Below, piece after piece: positions 49,299 through 59,658 of a stretch of 64,000 nt of DNA. The notes below the pieces were generated by a model. That model ran no database searches and was not told the origin of the DNA. It saw nothing but the letters and a program-made list of their open reading frames with translations. A program made the position numbers and the translations under genes. Position 1 is the first letter of the stretch; each line of letters starts with the position of its first letter. This stretch comes from Thermogemmatispora sp. (lineage in GTDB: Bacteria > Chloroflexota > Ktedonobacteria > Ktedonobacterales > Ktedonobacteraceae). Location of the stretch: positions 1-64,000 of the forward strand of contig NZ_JADGIA010000002.1 of NCBI RefSeq assembly GCF_019683635.1. Reading direction: 5' to 3'.

Positions 49299-51044
49299 AT
49301 GGTAAGTGATTCTGCCAATGTGCCACCTGTTTCGCGAGGGCGCACAGGTCGCAAGCCTGTGGGCATTACCAAGGGACCGGGTGAGTCGGCCCATGAATAT
49401 ACCTTTGTCTCGCGCGACGATGAGCAGGTGCTCAAGAACGGCGAGTATGTCTATTATGAGCTGAATGAGCCTGATGAATGGGGCCAAAACGGCGCTCAGC
49501 CGGTGGCGCGGCGCGTTCTGGGCCGTATCATCAAGCGTGTCCCGCTGCAGCTCTATCCCGACACCTTCCTGGCGGAGCCGGAGGTTTCGCCGGCCCAGGT
49601 CGCGGCGATGGTGGGCTACGATGCGCGGGCCAACGAACTCTTCGAACTGCACGTAGCCATCATGGGCTATTATGATCCCGAAAGCGGCTCCTTCATTAAT
49701 CCCTGGATACCACCCCAGTCGGGCAAGCAGATTTTTCTGGCGGACGATGAGATGCTCTCGCAGATTCTCTGCCGCAAGCGCGTCGGCCAGCCTGGCTCGG
49801 CAACCATCGGCTCGCTGCTGACGCGGACTCCAGGGGCGGTGCCCATTGTGCTCTCGGTCAAGGATTTTGTCAGTACGCATCTGGCTATTATTGCCAGCAC
49901 CGGCGCCGGCAAGAGCTACCTGGCCAGCGTGATTATCGAGGAGCTGATGCGGCCCTACAATAAGGCTTGCGTGCTCATCGTTGATCCGCATGGCGAATAC
50001 GGCACGCTCGATCAATTGCCCAATCTTCCCGAATTCTCTGAGGAGAGTGGCGAGGAGGGCGTCGAGGGCTACCGGGCCCAGGTGCGTATCTATCGCCCCG
50101 ATCAGGTCAAGGTCCGTCTCTCAACCCTGAACATGGGGGACATGCGTCACCTCCTGCCTGAAATGACTGAAAAGCAGCAGTATCTGCTGAACCGGGCTTT
50201 GCGCAAAGTGAACGAGACGAAGCGAGGTACGCCCTGGAGCGCGCAGGACTTGATGGAGGCTATTCGCAAAGTGGCGCGCAACAAGAACGATGAAGACGGC
50301 GAGGGGGCTGACGATTCCACTACAATGCATGCCTTGATGTGGCGTATCGAGCAGCGCTTTGTCGATAGCTTCACCTTCGATGATGTCCAGCATCTGGATC
50401 TGCGCGAGATCTTCAAGCCCGGTCAGTGCACGGTACTGCAGCTTAACGAAGTTGATGAACGCGATCAGCAGGTCATTGTCGCCACGCTCCTGCGCCGCCT
50501 CTATCAGGCGCGCATGAACACCGAACGCGGCAAAGTGCACTCTGGTGAATCCTATCTGCCCTATCCAGTCTTTGTGCTGCTAGAGGAGGGTCATCACTTT
50601 GCGCCGAGCGGCACTGAGGTGGTCTCGACCCAGATTCTCAAGCAGGTGTTGGCTGAGGGGCGCAAGTTCGGCATCGGCGTAGGCATTATCAGTCAGCGGC
50701 CCGGCAAGCTCGACGCCGATGTGTTGAGCCAGTGCCAGACGCAGTGCATTATGCGCATTGTCAACGAGATCGATCAGAAGAGTGTTGCCGCTGCTATTGA
50801 AGGGGTTGGTCGTGATCTGCTGGATAATCTGCCTGCTCTCTCGAAGGGCCAGGTGATTGTGGCGGGAGCTGCTGTCAATACGCCGGTGATCTGCCGTGTT
50901 CGCCAGCGCCTGACCCGGCACGGAGGCGAAAGCAAGGATGCCCCAGATATCTGGCAGAAGTATTTCAGCTCGGAGGCTCGCGAGAGCCGCCGCCTCCAGG
51001 AGGCCCCGCTGGGGAACAACCAGGGGTTCAGCCTGTTGAAATAA
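49299..51044 (+). CDS. herA: HerA-like ATPase (DUF87/FtsK-HerA)
   Basis: IIASTGAGKSYLASVIIEELMRPYNKACVLIVDPHGEYG; GIGVGIISQRPGKLDADVLSQCQTQCIMRIVNEIDQKSV. Confidence 0.87.
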   Translation: MVSDSANVPPVSRGRTGRKPVGITKGPGESAHEYTFVSRDDEQVLKNGEYVYYELNEPDEWGQNGAQPVARRVLGRIIKRVPLQLYPDTFLAEPEVSPAQVAAMVGYDARANELFELHVAIMGYYDPESGSFINPWIPPQSGKQIFLADDEMLSQILCRKRVGQPGSATIGSLLTRTPGAVPIVLSVKDFVSTHLAIIASTGAGKSYLASVIIEELMRPYNKACVLIVDPHGEYGTLDQLPNLPEFSEESGEEGVEGYRAQVRIYRPDQVKVRLSTLNMGDMRHLLPEMTEKQQYLLNRALRKVNETKRGTPWSAQDLMEAIRKVARNKNDEDGEGADDSTTMHALMWRIEQRFVDSFTFDDVQHLDLREIFKPGQCTVLQLNEVDERDQQVIVATLLRRLYQARMNTERGKVHSGESYLPYPVFVLLEEGHHFAPSGTEVVSTQILKQVLAEGRKFGIGVGIISQRPGKLDADVLSQCQTQCIMRIVNEIDQKSVAAAIEGVGRDLLDNLPALSKGQVIVAGAAVNTPVICRVRQRLTRHGGESKDAPDIWQKYFSSEARESRRLQEAPLGNNQGFSLLK

Positions 51045-51047
51045 GCT

Positions 51048-51443
51048 ATGGCTAAGCAACACCTACGCTATCGCATCTCCAATCGTGCCGCGCTCTCTCT
51101 CCTGGGTGGGCTGGCCCTGCCGGTCTGGGCGGCTTTTCTCCTCTTTACTTATTTTGTTCCACCACAAGGGTTGCTGGCCTTCGTGGCTTTTTTTGTGCTC
51201 CTTTTGGGGGCGCTCATCTGCACTTTCGCCCCGCTCGCCTACCTCTTCGGCTTGCTCTTCATCTCTTCGCGTCTCTACCGGGCGACGATCCGGCATGCGC
51301 TGCGTCAGGGGACTCTCTTATCGCTCTGCATTGTGCTCAATTTGATCCTGCGCGCCTTACATAGCTGGAGCATCATGGCGGCTCTCGCCATTGTGGCCGC
51401 CGCGGTTCTTGTTGAGATCCTCTCGCTGGCGAAGAAGTGGTAA
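51048..51443 (+). CDS. Small integral membrane protein
   Basis: Multiple hydrophobic segments; starts 4 bp after the herA stop. Confidence 0.6.
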   Translation: MAKQHLRYRISNRAALSLLGGLALPVWAAFLLFTYFVPPQGLLAFVAFFVLLLGALICTFAPLAYLFGLLFISSRLYRATIRHALRQGTLLSLCIVLNLILRALHSWSIMAALAIVAAAVLVEILSLAKKW

Positions 51444-51446
51444 GCC

Positions 51447-52424
51447 ATGAGTATGAGCAGGGCAGATGAGCAGCCTGGGGAGCTGCTGGTGATTCGCCCC
51501 GGGGCGATTGGCGATACGCTACTGACGTTTCCGGTCTTGTCTGCCTTACGGGCGGCCTCGCCGTCCGCCAGTCTAACGCTGGTGGGAAACGCCCGGGTGC
51601 TGCCGCTGGCGCGCTGGCTTGGGGTGGCCGATGCTGTTGAGGACTATGCTGACCTGGGCTGGAGTGCGCTCTTTGCCGCAGGGGGTCTGGACCAGGCTGG
51701 ACTGGGTGCACGCCTGCGCCGGGCGGAGCGGGTGGTATGCTGGCTGGCCGATCCCGAGGGCCTCGTAGAGCGCAATTTGCGCGAGGCTGGGGTGAGCGCG
51801 GCAACGGTCCGCCCTGGCCGCCCGCCGGCGGGGACCCATCTACATGCGACGTCCTATCTGGCGCAGACGCTGGGACTGGCCTTTGATCTGGCCAAGGCAG
51901 AGAGCTGTCGCTATCGGCTGCCTTCTGCTGTGCTTGAGCAGGAGCCGCCGCTCTTCAGCGAGGCGCCCCTGGTCATTCATCCGGGCAGTGGCTCTGCGGC
52001 CAAATGTTGGCCAGCTTCCCACTTTGCTGCTGTGGTGCGCTGGGCCTGGGCGCGTGATTGGCCAGTGCTGGTGTTGGCCGGGCCTGCCGATCATGAGCAG
52101 CTGGCGGCGCTGGTGCGTGTGCTGCCCACCCCACCGCCGGATAGGATAAAAGTACTGATCGATCTACCACTGCTGCGGGTCGCGGCCCAGATCCAACGTG
52201 CGCGCTGCTATCTGGGCAATGATAGCGGTCTCAGCCATCTGGCCGGCCTGCTCGGTGTGCCGACCGTTGCGCTCTTTGGTCCCACGGACCCGGCGGTCTG
52301 GCGTCCTCTCGGGCCTGCGGTGGTGACCGTGCGAAGCCAGCCACTGGATCAACTGGCGGTTGAGGTAGTTGTACAACACATCGAGCAGCTGGCGAGGACC
52401 CCTACGGAAGATTTTTGGGGGTGA
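51447..52424 (+). CDS. Glycosyltransferase family 9 (heptosyltransferase-like)
   Basis: LLVIRPGAIGDTLLTFPVLSALRAA; VIHPGSGSAAKCWP; NDSGLSHLAGLLGVPTVALFGPTDPAVWRPLGP. Confidence 0.87.
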   Translation: MSMSRADEQPGELLVIRPGAIGDTLLTFPVLSALRAASPSASLTLVGNARVLPLARWLGVADAVEDYADLGWSALFAAGGLDQAGLGARLRRAERVVCWLADPEGLVERNLREAGVSAATVRPGRPPAGTHLHATSYLAQTLGLAFDLAKAESCRYRLPSAVLEQEPPLFSEAPLVIHPGSGSAAKCWPASHFAAVVRWAWARDWPVLVLAGPADHEQLAALVRVLPTPPPDRIKVLIDLPLLRVAAQIQRARCYLGNDSGLSHLAGLLGVPTVALFGPTDPAVWRPLGPAVVTVRSQPLDQLAVEVVVQHIEQLARTPTEDFWG

Positions 52425-52579
52425 GGAGGAGCAAAAACGAGGTACTTCGGTGCCAGAAACAGGGCTTTGATCGTTATCAAATAAGGAGTAATATCCCGTA
52501 GTCTCCCCTGCCGGCGGCGGTCGCAGGGATGTCGATCTGCACGATTATACTGAAATGTTGAAATTGAGGATAACGCGCG

Positions 52580-53392
52580 ATGCTAGATCAAGAGCAACGA
52601 GATGAACAAGGAGTGAGAGGCCAACCGCCCTCCGGCAAGCTGATCCTGCCGGCAGCGCCCGGTGCGAAGCCGGGAGAGTGGGCTGCTGATCCGCAACAGC
52701 AGACGACCTACATCGCTCCAGAGATGCTGATCCGGCGTCCGCGGCAGAGCGCGCCGCCGACGCTACTGGGGAAGATCAGTTATTTCTGGCAGAAGGACCC
52801 GGCCTACAAGGTTCTGATGCTCGCCAGCGTGTTGGTGCTGATCGCGGGGATAATTTTCTCGGTCATTATCGGTGGTACCCTGATTCAGAGCAACTCTAGC
52901 ATGGAGGCTCGTGTGCCTTTGACGCCACCACCAGGCGTGGCACCGACGGGCACAGTAGACCTGCGTCCGACCTTTCCTACGCCAGGCGGACAGGGAAGCA
53001 ATGAGAGCAGCCAGCCCCCCATGCAGAGCACACCCGCGCTGAAGCCGACCCGTACTGCTGATAACGGCGCCAATAACGGAGCGGTGCAGATTTCTGGTCT
53101 CCCCGGCAGCGTACCTAACAATAGCGATGTGACGGTCACTGTCATTACGAATCAGCCGAACAGCTTCGTCCAGCTCCAGGTGACCTATAATGTGGCGCCT
53201 TTTGTTGCTGTGGTTAATGGTAATACCGATGCTTCCGGTATGGCTACACTGACCTGGCACGTGCAGGTTTTCTCTGTGAGCAGACGCGCTCAGGCCCGTG
53301 TCCATGCCACTGTTTTCGGCTCCAATGGCGCGGCTAGCTCGAATACTGTGACGGTACGCATTACAACTGGCGCTTTTTCCCCTGCCGATTAG
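52580..53392 (+). CDS. Membrane-anchored extracellular protein with Ig-like C-terminus
   Basis: TM segment VLMLASVLVLIAGIIFSVIIGGTLI; Pro/Thr linker; beta-rich C-terminus. Confidence 0.6.
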   Translation: MLDQEQRDEQGVRGQPPSGKLILPAAPGAKPGEWAADPQQQTTYIAPEMLIRRPRQSAPPTLLGKISYFWQKDPAYKVLMLASVLVLIAGIIFSVIIGGTLIQSNSSMEARVPLTPPPGVAPTGTVDLRPTFPTPGGQGSNESSQPPMQSTPALKPTRTADNGANNGAVQISGLPGSVPNNSDVTVTVITNQPNSFVQLQVTYNVAPFVAVVNGNTDASGMATLTWHVQVFSVSRRAQARVHATVFGSNGAASSNTVTVRITTGAFSPAD

Positions 53393-54409
53393 CCAGGCCC
53401 AGCTCTGGCACCTGCTCGCTCCTGACTGATCGCTTTGCCGCCAGGGGCCTGTCCTGCTTTGCCGTACCGTGCCGTTGCCTGAAGAGCACAGCGGTCAATT
53501 TTGCCTGCCACGCTGGGTAGAGCACGCTCCCGATGGATGCGGCGGAGGCCGAAAGGGTGAGCGAGCCGTGAGCCAGGCCAGTCCCTATCTGGAGCAAGCA
53601 GTGATCTGCGCAACGGCGAGTAGAAGGTTGCTCTCCATCATCTCTCGCCAGCCCCCGGCGGCTCTCTCGCTCGCCTGGCTTTTGGATGGCGAGTGCGCTC
53701 TGCCAGCCGTTTTTCTTCTTTAACGTAAGTAAGATAGCCGAAGCCTGGTCGACAGTCTTCGTTCTTGCCTGTTCCACCTGGCCTGCTCCTGCGGCTCCGA
53801 TCTTGCTGTTGCCCGCCTCGCTAGTGAAAATCTAATACTGTTTACCTGCTTCACGATTGCTGCTGAATATGCTATCTTGTAGTAGCAAGCTTATAACCGT
53901 TCTGCTCTTTTCCTGGTGGAATAGGAGGAAGAGATTCGCCTGCAATCACTCCTAGCGGCTTCTTCTCGTGGCAGAGGGATAGCCAGCGCTGCCAGCAGAC
54001 AGCGAAGCACAAGCGCTCCTCCTCAAGTATTTCCAGGCCGAAATGCGGGAGCCTGCGACTGCTGGCATCTTTGTGAGATGGGGCAGGCATCTGCCAGCGG
54101 CGCTGTTACAATCGAATCGTATCGCTGGCCCGCCTTCCTGGCCACTTTGCCTCTGGCCAGCAAGCAAACCCAAGACGGAGCCTGGCCCGATGCACCTGAT
54201 GTGTGAAAGCTACCGTCGCTCAGGCGTATCTCCAGAAGGAAAGGCTCGCATAGGGAGCACGAGGCAGCGTCGAGGAAGGCAGGACCAAGATCAGGCTGAC
54301 GCTCCTCGCTTGTAGCTGTTGGGGAAGCTACCTTCTCTTCGGCTGGCGGTCCTGTCGAGCCTGCGACAACCTGAAGGCAGGCCCTACTGCCAGCCCGAGG
54401 ACCAAGAGG

Positions 54410-55369
54410 ATGATTCGATCAGAAGAGCTTATTCAAGTAAGTGAAGCGGCCAGAACGCTGCGCCACAACATTGGACAGGTCATAGTCGGTAAGGAAGAAG
54501 TTATCGATCTCTTGCTAGTGGCGCTCCTGTGCGAAGGGCACGTACTCTTTGAAGATGTCCCGGGGACCGGCAAAACTACCTTAGCCAGATCTCTGGCTCG
54601 CTCGCTGGCTTGCTCTTTCCAGCGCATCCAGTTCACGCCTGACTTGTTACCCTCCGACATCACCGGGATCACCTTTTTCAACCAGAAGCAGGGTACGTTC
54701 GAATTCCGCCCCGGCCCACTGCTGGCTCAGATCGTCCTGGCCGACGAAATCAACCGAGCGACGCCACGCACTCAATCCGCCTTGCTAGAAGCGATGGAAG
54801 AGCGCCAGATCAGCGTCGAGCGCGAGACCATTGCTCTACCCCGGCCCTTTATGGTGATTGCTACCCAGAACCCCATTGAACTGGAGGGCACCTTCCCCCT
54901 GCCGGAGGCCCAGCTCGATCGCTTCTTTATGCGCCTGCGCCTGGACTATCCCACGGCGGAGGAGGAACGCCAGATTCTGCGCCGTTTTCGCCAGCGGCAG
55001 CCGCTGGCCGAGCTGCAGCCTGTGCTTAGTGTTGAGCAGCTCACGCGCTTCCAGCAAATCATTCGTACGGTAGAGATTGAAGAGAGCGTTGAGGGTTATC
55101 TGATTGAGCTGGTACGGACCACCAGACAGCACGAGGCCATCGAGCTAGGGGTCAGTCCGCGTGGTACCCTGGCCCTCTATCGCGCTGCCCAGGCTCTAGC
55201 GGCTATCGAAGGGCGTGGCTACGTGCTGCCCGATGATATCAAGCGCCTGGCGATACCTGTTCTGGCTCATCGCCTGATCCCCACGGGTCAAACGAGCCTC
55301 CGTGGCCAATCCTTGGTGAGGCTCATGACCTCGATCATCGCAAGCGTGCCGGTGCCTGTTGAGTCATGA
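54410..55369 (+). CDS. MoxR-family AAA ATPase
   Basis: VLFEDVPGTGKTTLARSLA, LADEINRATPRTQSALLEAMEERQISVE, VIATQNPIELEGTFPLPEAQLDRFFMRL. Confidence 0.93.
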   Translation: MIRSEELIQVSEAARTLRHNIGQVIVGKEEVIDLLLVALLCEGHVLFEDVPGTGKTTLARSLARSLACSFQRIQFTPDLLPSDITGITFFNQKQGTFEFRPGPLLAQIVLADEINRATPRTQSALLEAMEERQISVERETIALPRPFMVIATQNPIELEGTFPLPEAQLDRFFMRLRLDYPTAEEERQILRRFRQRQPLAELQPVLSVEQLTRFQQIIRTVEIEESVEGYLIELVRTTRQHEAIELGVSPRGTLALYRAAQALAAIEGRGYVLPDDIKRLAIPVLAHRLIPTGQTSLRGQSLVRLMTSIIASVPVPVES

Positions 55370-56679
55370 AACGTAGCTGGTACTTTCTTTCACTCGGCAT
55401 CTTACTGGTCAGTGTCCTGATCCATCAGCTACTGCTATTGATCAGTGGGCTGCTGCTCTTCCTTATTCTCTTCTTGATCGATATCTGGGGCACCTTTTGT
55501 CTGGTGAACCTGCGCTATCAACGCTCTTTCAGCCAGCAGCGGGCTAGCTTTGGAGAGGAGATCGTTCTGACCCAGCTACTGGAGAATGCCAAGCTGCTGC
55601 CGCTCTCCTGGGTCAGAGTGAGCGATCGCGTGCCGCTGGCGCTGGTCTTCCGCGGCTTGAGTCCCCATCTCATTCCGGACGGCAGGAGGGCCATCATTGA
55701 AAGCCTCTTTAGTCCGCGCTGGTACGAGCGTATCTCGCGCAGCTATCGGCTGCGTTGTCTGGCGCGCGGAGTGCACACCTTTGGCCCCACTGTCTTGTGG
55801 AGTGGGGATCTCTTCGGCTTTGTCAGCCGGAGCCAGGAACTGGACAATCGGGAGCAGATCCTTGTCTACCCTCCACTTGTCCCGCTCACCCGGCTGGGAT
55901 TACCGGCGCGCCATCCTTTTGGTGAGCGGCGCATGCCCCAGCGCCTGCTGGAAGATCCTGCGCGCGTCAGCGGCATCCGCGACTATCGCCAGGGCGATGA
56001 ACTCAGGCGCGTGCACTGGAAAGCCTCGGCGCGAGCCATGCGCCTGCAGAGCAAGGTCTACGAAGCCAGCGCCACTTATATGCTGGCGCTGTTCCTGAAT
56101 ATGCCGCCGCCTCTCTCACTGCTGGAGCTGGGGGTGAGCCAGGAGCTCAAGGAACTGGCCATCTGCACGGCGGCCTCAGTGGCCGACTGGGGACTGCAGG
56201 CAGGCTACGCCGTTGGTCTCTACTGTAATGGCATGCTCTCTGGCCTGGCGGGTAGTGGGGCTGGCCCCGAGTCTCTGCCTTCGGGGCAATCGCATGACGA
56301 CCTAGAGCCGCGGTCAAGCATGATTCGCCTCCCTCCGGCGAGTGGCGCCAGGCAGCGTCAGCGCATTTTAGAGGCCCTGGCGCGGGCTGAGCCGTGCTAC
56401 GGCGAGCCTATTGAGGCCGTTATGGGCGCCGAACGCTCACGCCTGCCCTTTGGGGCCACGGTGGTCCTGGTGACCAGCACAATCAATGAGGCTCTGATCT
56501 CAGCTCTGCAGGGCTTTCAGCGTAGTGGTCATCCTGTCTGTATCCTCTGTATCGGCCAGGTCCAGTTACCAGCGACAAAGATGCCTGGCGTCCAGGTGCA
56601 GCACATCGGAGGGGAAGGGACCTGGCGGGCCATTCTCGCCTCGTTTGAACGAGGGCAGGATACTCCCGGCTCCACTTAG
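55366..56679 (+). CDS. DUF58-domain protein
   Basis: RVSGIRDYRQGDELRRVHWKASARAMRLQSKVYE; ATGA overlap with moxR. Confidence 0.9.
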   Translation: MKRSWYFLSLGILLVSVLIHQLLLLISGLLLFLILFLIDIWGTFCLVNLRYQRSFSQQRASFGEEIVLTQLLENAKLLPLSWVRVSDRVPLALVFRGLSPHLIPDGRRAIIESLFSPRWYERISRSYRLRCLARGVHTFGPTVLWSGDLFGFVSRSQELDNREQILVYPPLVPLTRLGLPARHPFGERRMPQRLLEDPARVSGIRDYRQGDELRRVHWKASARAMRLQSKVYEASATYMLALFLNMPPPLSLLELGVSQELKELAICTAASVADWGLQAGYAVGLYCNGMLSGLAGSGAGPESLPSGQSHDDLEPRSSMIRLPPASGARQRQRILEALARAEPCYGEPIEAVMGAERSRLPFGATVVLVTSTINEALISALQGFQRSGHPVCILCIGQVQLPATKMPGVQVQHIGGEGTWRAILASFERGQDTPGST

Positions 56680-56795
56680 CCTGGTTTGACCGGCTCTACT
56701 GGTCTTGCCGGGGCCTGCCGGGCAGCGTTGCCTTCGGGCGGTTTCCGATCACTGTGGTCCGAATAGACCGCCCGGCAGCGACCGATGCTGAGGCG

Positions 56796-58220
56796 CTACT
56801 GCGGCGGCAGCTTCAGCCACCAGCTCCAGCCGGCTAGATGGCTCAGGCGGGCCGCCAGGGCTTGCTCGGCGACGTTAGCCACTGGCCAATCGGGTTGCAG
56901 GTGGTGGGCCGGAGGATTGACAGCCAGCAGGAGGCCGCAGCGCTCCAGGAATGCTACCGTCTGGCCTCCTGCTTTGAAGATCATCAAGCAGCCTTCAGCC
57001 GGGTTGCTGGACGAGAAAAAATGAACCTGCTCGACCTCACCAACAACCCGCTGATCAAACTCAGCAAAGCTATGCTGGGCATCTACACAGGCTGGATCAA
57101 GCGTAACTTGCTGGCCATCAATGAAGAGCGCCGAACTAAGCGCTGGGCCGGTTAAGAGCTGCACCTGCCACCGGGAGCCGGTCCAGGTGATATTGAAGGC
57201 GAGCGGAATCGCCTCGGGCGCGAAGCTGTAGAGGCCCAGGGGCTGATGCAAGGCGATCGGCTGGCCGTCGCGGCGGACGATATCCCAAGAAAGAGTAGTC
57301 AAAGCCACAAGATGCCAGCCATTCAGTAGGAAGGGTGCTCCCGACGGAGAAGAGGGCTGCCACTGCCAGGGAGGGAGTGCACAGAGCTGCAAGCAGTTCT
57401 CCTCACGGATTGGGCAATCGCCGCTCTCGCCATCAGGAGTGCCTGTCTGGCAGGCCAGGTAGCTGGCCCGTCGTCCGCTCAGGTCCAGCATCAGCTGCAG
57501 CTGGAGCGTGGCCTGCAATGGCTGACCGGGTTGGGCAACCCCTCTATAGCCAGGCTGGCTGAGATCAATATAGCGCTCGCCCGGTTCGATGGTGGTACTC
57601 CAGGCGGCAGATTGCCAGGCTGCTCGCAAGGCTGCCAAAAGGGCCTGCTGCTGAGCGGGGGCGAGATCGCTCAGGCGGTCGCGCAGCCAGAGCACCTGGA
57701 CCTGCCGCCCGCCCTGGCGCTGAGCGGTCGAGATCGGGCAACTGTCCCCTGGGGAGGGAGGCACGGAGATTGTGCACGACTGCTCGCGAAAAGGGTCGGC
57801 CTGCCAGCTGATCAGATGGGTGCCGCGCAGAAGCTGCAGGGAGCTGCTGAAGGAGAGGATCGGCTTCTGCTTCAAAGGTTGCCCGTCGACAGTGATCTGC
57901 GTCCACGGAACATCGACGCTGAGATAGTAGGAGGCGCTATTGACGCTCGCTGGCTCTGCTGTGGTGAAGAACCTCACAAGCTGCTGGGCAATCTCTCCTA
58001 CAGGAAAGAGATAGTAGAGCAGCAGAGCCGTTAAGAACAGAGCGAGTAAGGCCGCCAGCCCTGACAGACGGCGCCCGCTTCTCAGAGCCGCAGCACGCGG
58101 CCACGTCTGGCCAGAACCTGGCAGCGGGACAAAAGCGATCTCTTCTTTCTCCGCCTCCTGAGCTGTGACAGGCTCTAGTGGAGACTGCTCGCTCTGGTTT
58201 GACGGCTTATCCTTGCTCAT
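56796..58220 (-). CDS. Membrane protein with PEGA-like region
   Basis: TM LAALLALFLTALLLYYLF; WTQITVDGQPLKQKPILSFSSSLQLLRGTHLISWQADPF; likely ATG 58220. Confidence 0.6.
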   Translation of the reverse strand: MSKDKPSNQSEQSPLEPVTAQEAEKEEIAFVPLPGSGQTWPRAAALRSGRRLSGLAALLALFLTALLLYYLFPVGEIAQQLVRFFTTAEPASVNSASYYLSVDVPWTQITVDGQPLKQKPILSFSSSLQLLRGTHLISWQADPFREQSCTISVPPSPGDSCPISTAQRQGGRQVQVLWLRDRLSDLAPAQQQALLAALRAAWQSAAWSTTIEPGERYIDLSQPGYRGVAQPGQPLQATLQLQLMLDLSGRRASYLACQTGTPDGESGDCPIREENCLQLCALPPWQWQPSSPSGAPFLLNGWHLVALTTLSWDIVRRDGQPIALHQPLGLYSFAPEAIPLAFNITWTGSRWQVQLLTGPALSSALFIDGQQVTLDPACVDAQHSFAEFDQRVVGEVEQVHFFSSSNPAEGCLMIFKAGGQTVAFLERCGLLLAVNPPAHHLQPDWPVANVAEQALAARLSHLAGWSWWLKLPPQ

Positions 58221-58602
58221 ACCTGGTAAGAAGGAGAACCTGCCTGCCGTCAGCTCGCGAGAAGGTTGAGCCGAGCAGGACTGAGCTGAGATCTGCAGGC
58301 AAGGCCGCACGAACGGCCTCTATCGGTAGACGACCGAGATCACGCGCTCTACGTAGCTTATGTACGTAGCTTATTATAGTACTGGCAGAGCACTGGAGAA
58401 GAAGGGCGTCAGTGATCGTCATGCCTACCAAAATCACCTAGCCCTTGCGTTTTTGCTGGTGATAAGACCAGGTCTGTAAGGTGCCAGAATCGCGTTCACA
58501 AGAGGTAGAGGAGGAGTGACAGCTTTGAGGTCAAAGCCAGATGTCACTCAGATCCGCGCAGGAGACAGAGAGCGAGGCCGAAGGGAGAGGGATAGGAAGG
58601 CC

Positions 58603-59658
58603 ATGCTTGCATTTCCACCAAGTGAGAGCTTAATCGGTACCACCCTGGGCAACTACTATCTGGAGCAACTCGTCGGGCGCAACGAGCTGGGGCCGGTTTT
58701 TCTGGGCAGCACCGACGAAGGCAGTACCTACCTGGTGCGTTTCATTCTGGCCCCGTGTGCTCTGGACTCCCAGGAACGGGCGGCATATCAGGAGCGCTTT
58801 CTCCAGGTAGCGGGCGAGGTAGCGGCACTTCAGCACCGTCACATTCTGCCCCTGGTCGACTACGGGAGTTATCTGGGAGGTTCGTACCTGGTAACGCCCA
58901 ACCTACCTATGCAGACCCTGATCTCGGCGCTCACGAAAAGCGGCCCGCCCAGCCTGAGCACTATCGGCGACTACCTGGAGCAGATCGCACAGGGCCTGGA
59001 ATACGCCCACGAGCAAGGGATCATTCATCGGAATCTCAGCACAGATTGCATCTTTCTGCTGCGCGACGGGCGTCTCGCCATCGGCGATTTTGGAGTCATG
59101 CACCTGCTGGAGCTGGCCACACCCGCCGGTCAAGGCTACCCTGACTATGGCAGCGGTGAAGGACGGGCGCCGGAGCAGCTCCGAGAAGGCTCCTGTGGAC
59201 CCTGCACCGATGTCTACGCCCTCGGGGCCGTCCTCTACCGACTCTTGACCACACATGCGGTCTTTCGGGACAGTTCCCGCGAAGGAGTATACGCGCAGCA
59301 TCTCCACGCACCTGTTACCTCGCTCCAGCGCTGGCGCAGCGATTTGCCCGAGGCTTTGGACGAGGTCATCAGGCAGGCGATGGAGAAGGAGCCAGCTCGG
59401 CGTTTTCAGCGTCCCAGCGAGCTTGTCGCAGCCTATCGCCAGGCCGTCGGCTTGCACGCCGGTGAAGCCGAACGGCTCGAAGAGAGCGCCAGCTCATCCC
59501 TTGAAACAGCGACTGTCAGGGAGCAAGCAGCTGAAGAGGCCGCACCAGCGTCGTCAGCCGCTGAGGCCGGGCGCGGGCGAGCCTCCTTGTGGAGTCACCT
59601 GCTCAGGCGCCTTCGCGTCGCCTGGAGCCGACGCAGCTCCTCCTCAACCAGCGGCTAG
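58603..59658 (+). CDS. Ser/Thr kinase-like protein, predicted pseudokinase
   Basis: Kinase fold (GNYYLEQLVGRNELGPVFLG, HRNLSTDCIFL, GDFGV) but HRD Asp replaced by Asn and VAIK Lys apparently replaced (TYLVRFILA); ATG 58603. Confidence 0.78.
   Translation: MLAFPPSESLIGTTLGNYYLEQLVGRNELGPVFLGSTDEGSTYLVRFILAPCALDSQERAAYQERFLQVAGEVAALQHRHILPLVDYGSYLGGSYLVTPNLPMQTLISALTKSGPPSLSTIGDYLEQIAQGLEYAHEQGIIHRNLSTDCIFLLRDGRLAIGDFGVMHLLELATPAGQGYPDYGSGEGRAPEQLREGSCGPCTDVYALGAVLYRLLTTHAVFRDSSREGVYAQHLHAPVTSLQRWRSDLPEALDEVIRQAMEKEPARRFQRPSELVAAYRQAVGLHAGEAERLEESASSSLETATVREQAAEEAAPASSAAEAGRGRASLWSHLLRRLRVAWSRRSSSSTSG

Noticed and set aside
53393-54409. About 1 kb apparently gene-free interval considered for an RNA gene or mobile-element remnant
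   Set aside because: Only short, motif-less ORFs; no recognisable RNase P/tmRNA/SRP signature or terminal inverted repeats seen by eye.
54410-56679. MoxR-DUF58 pair as a novel defence system
   Set aside because: MoxR + DUF58 is a common, widely distributed arrangement; nothing here distinguishes it as new.
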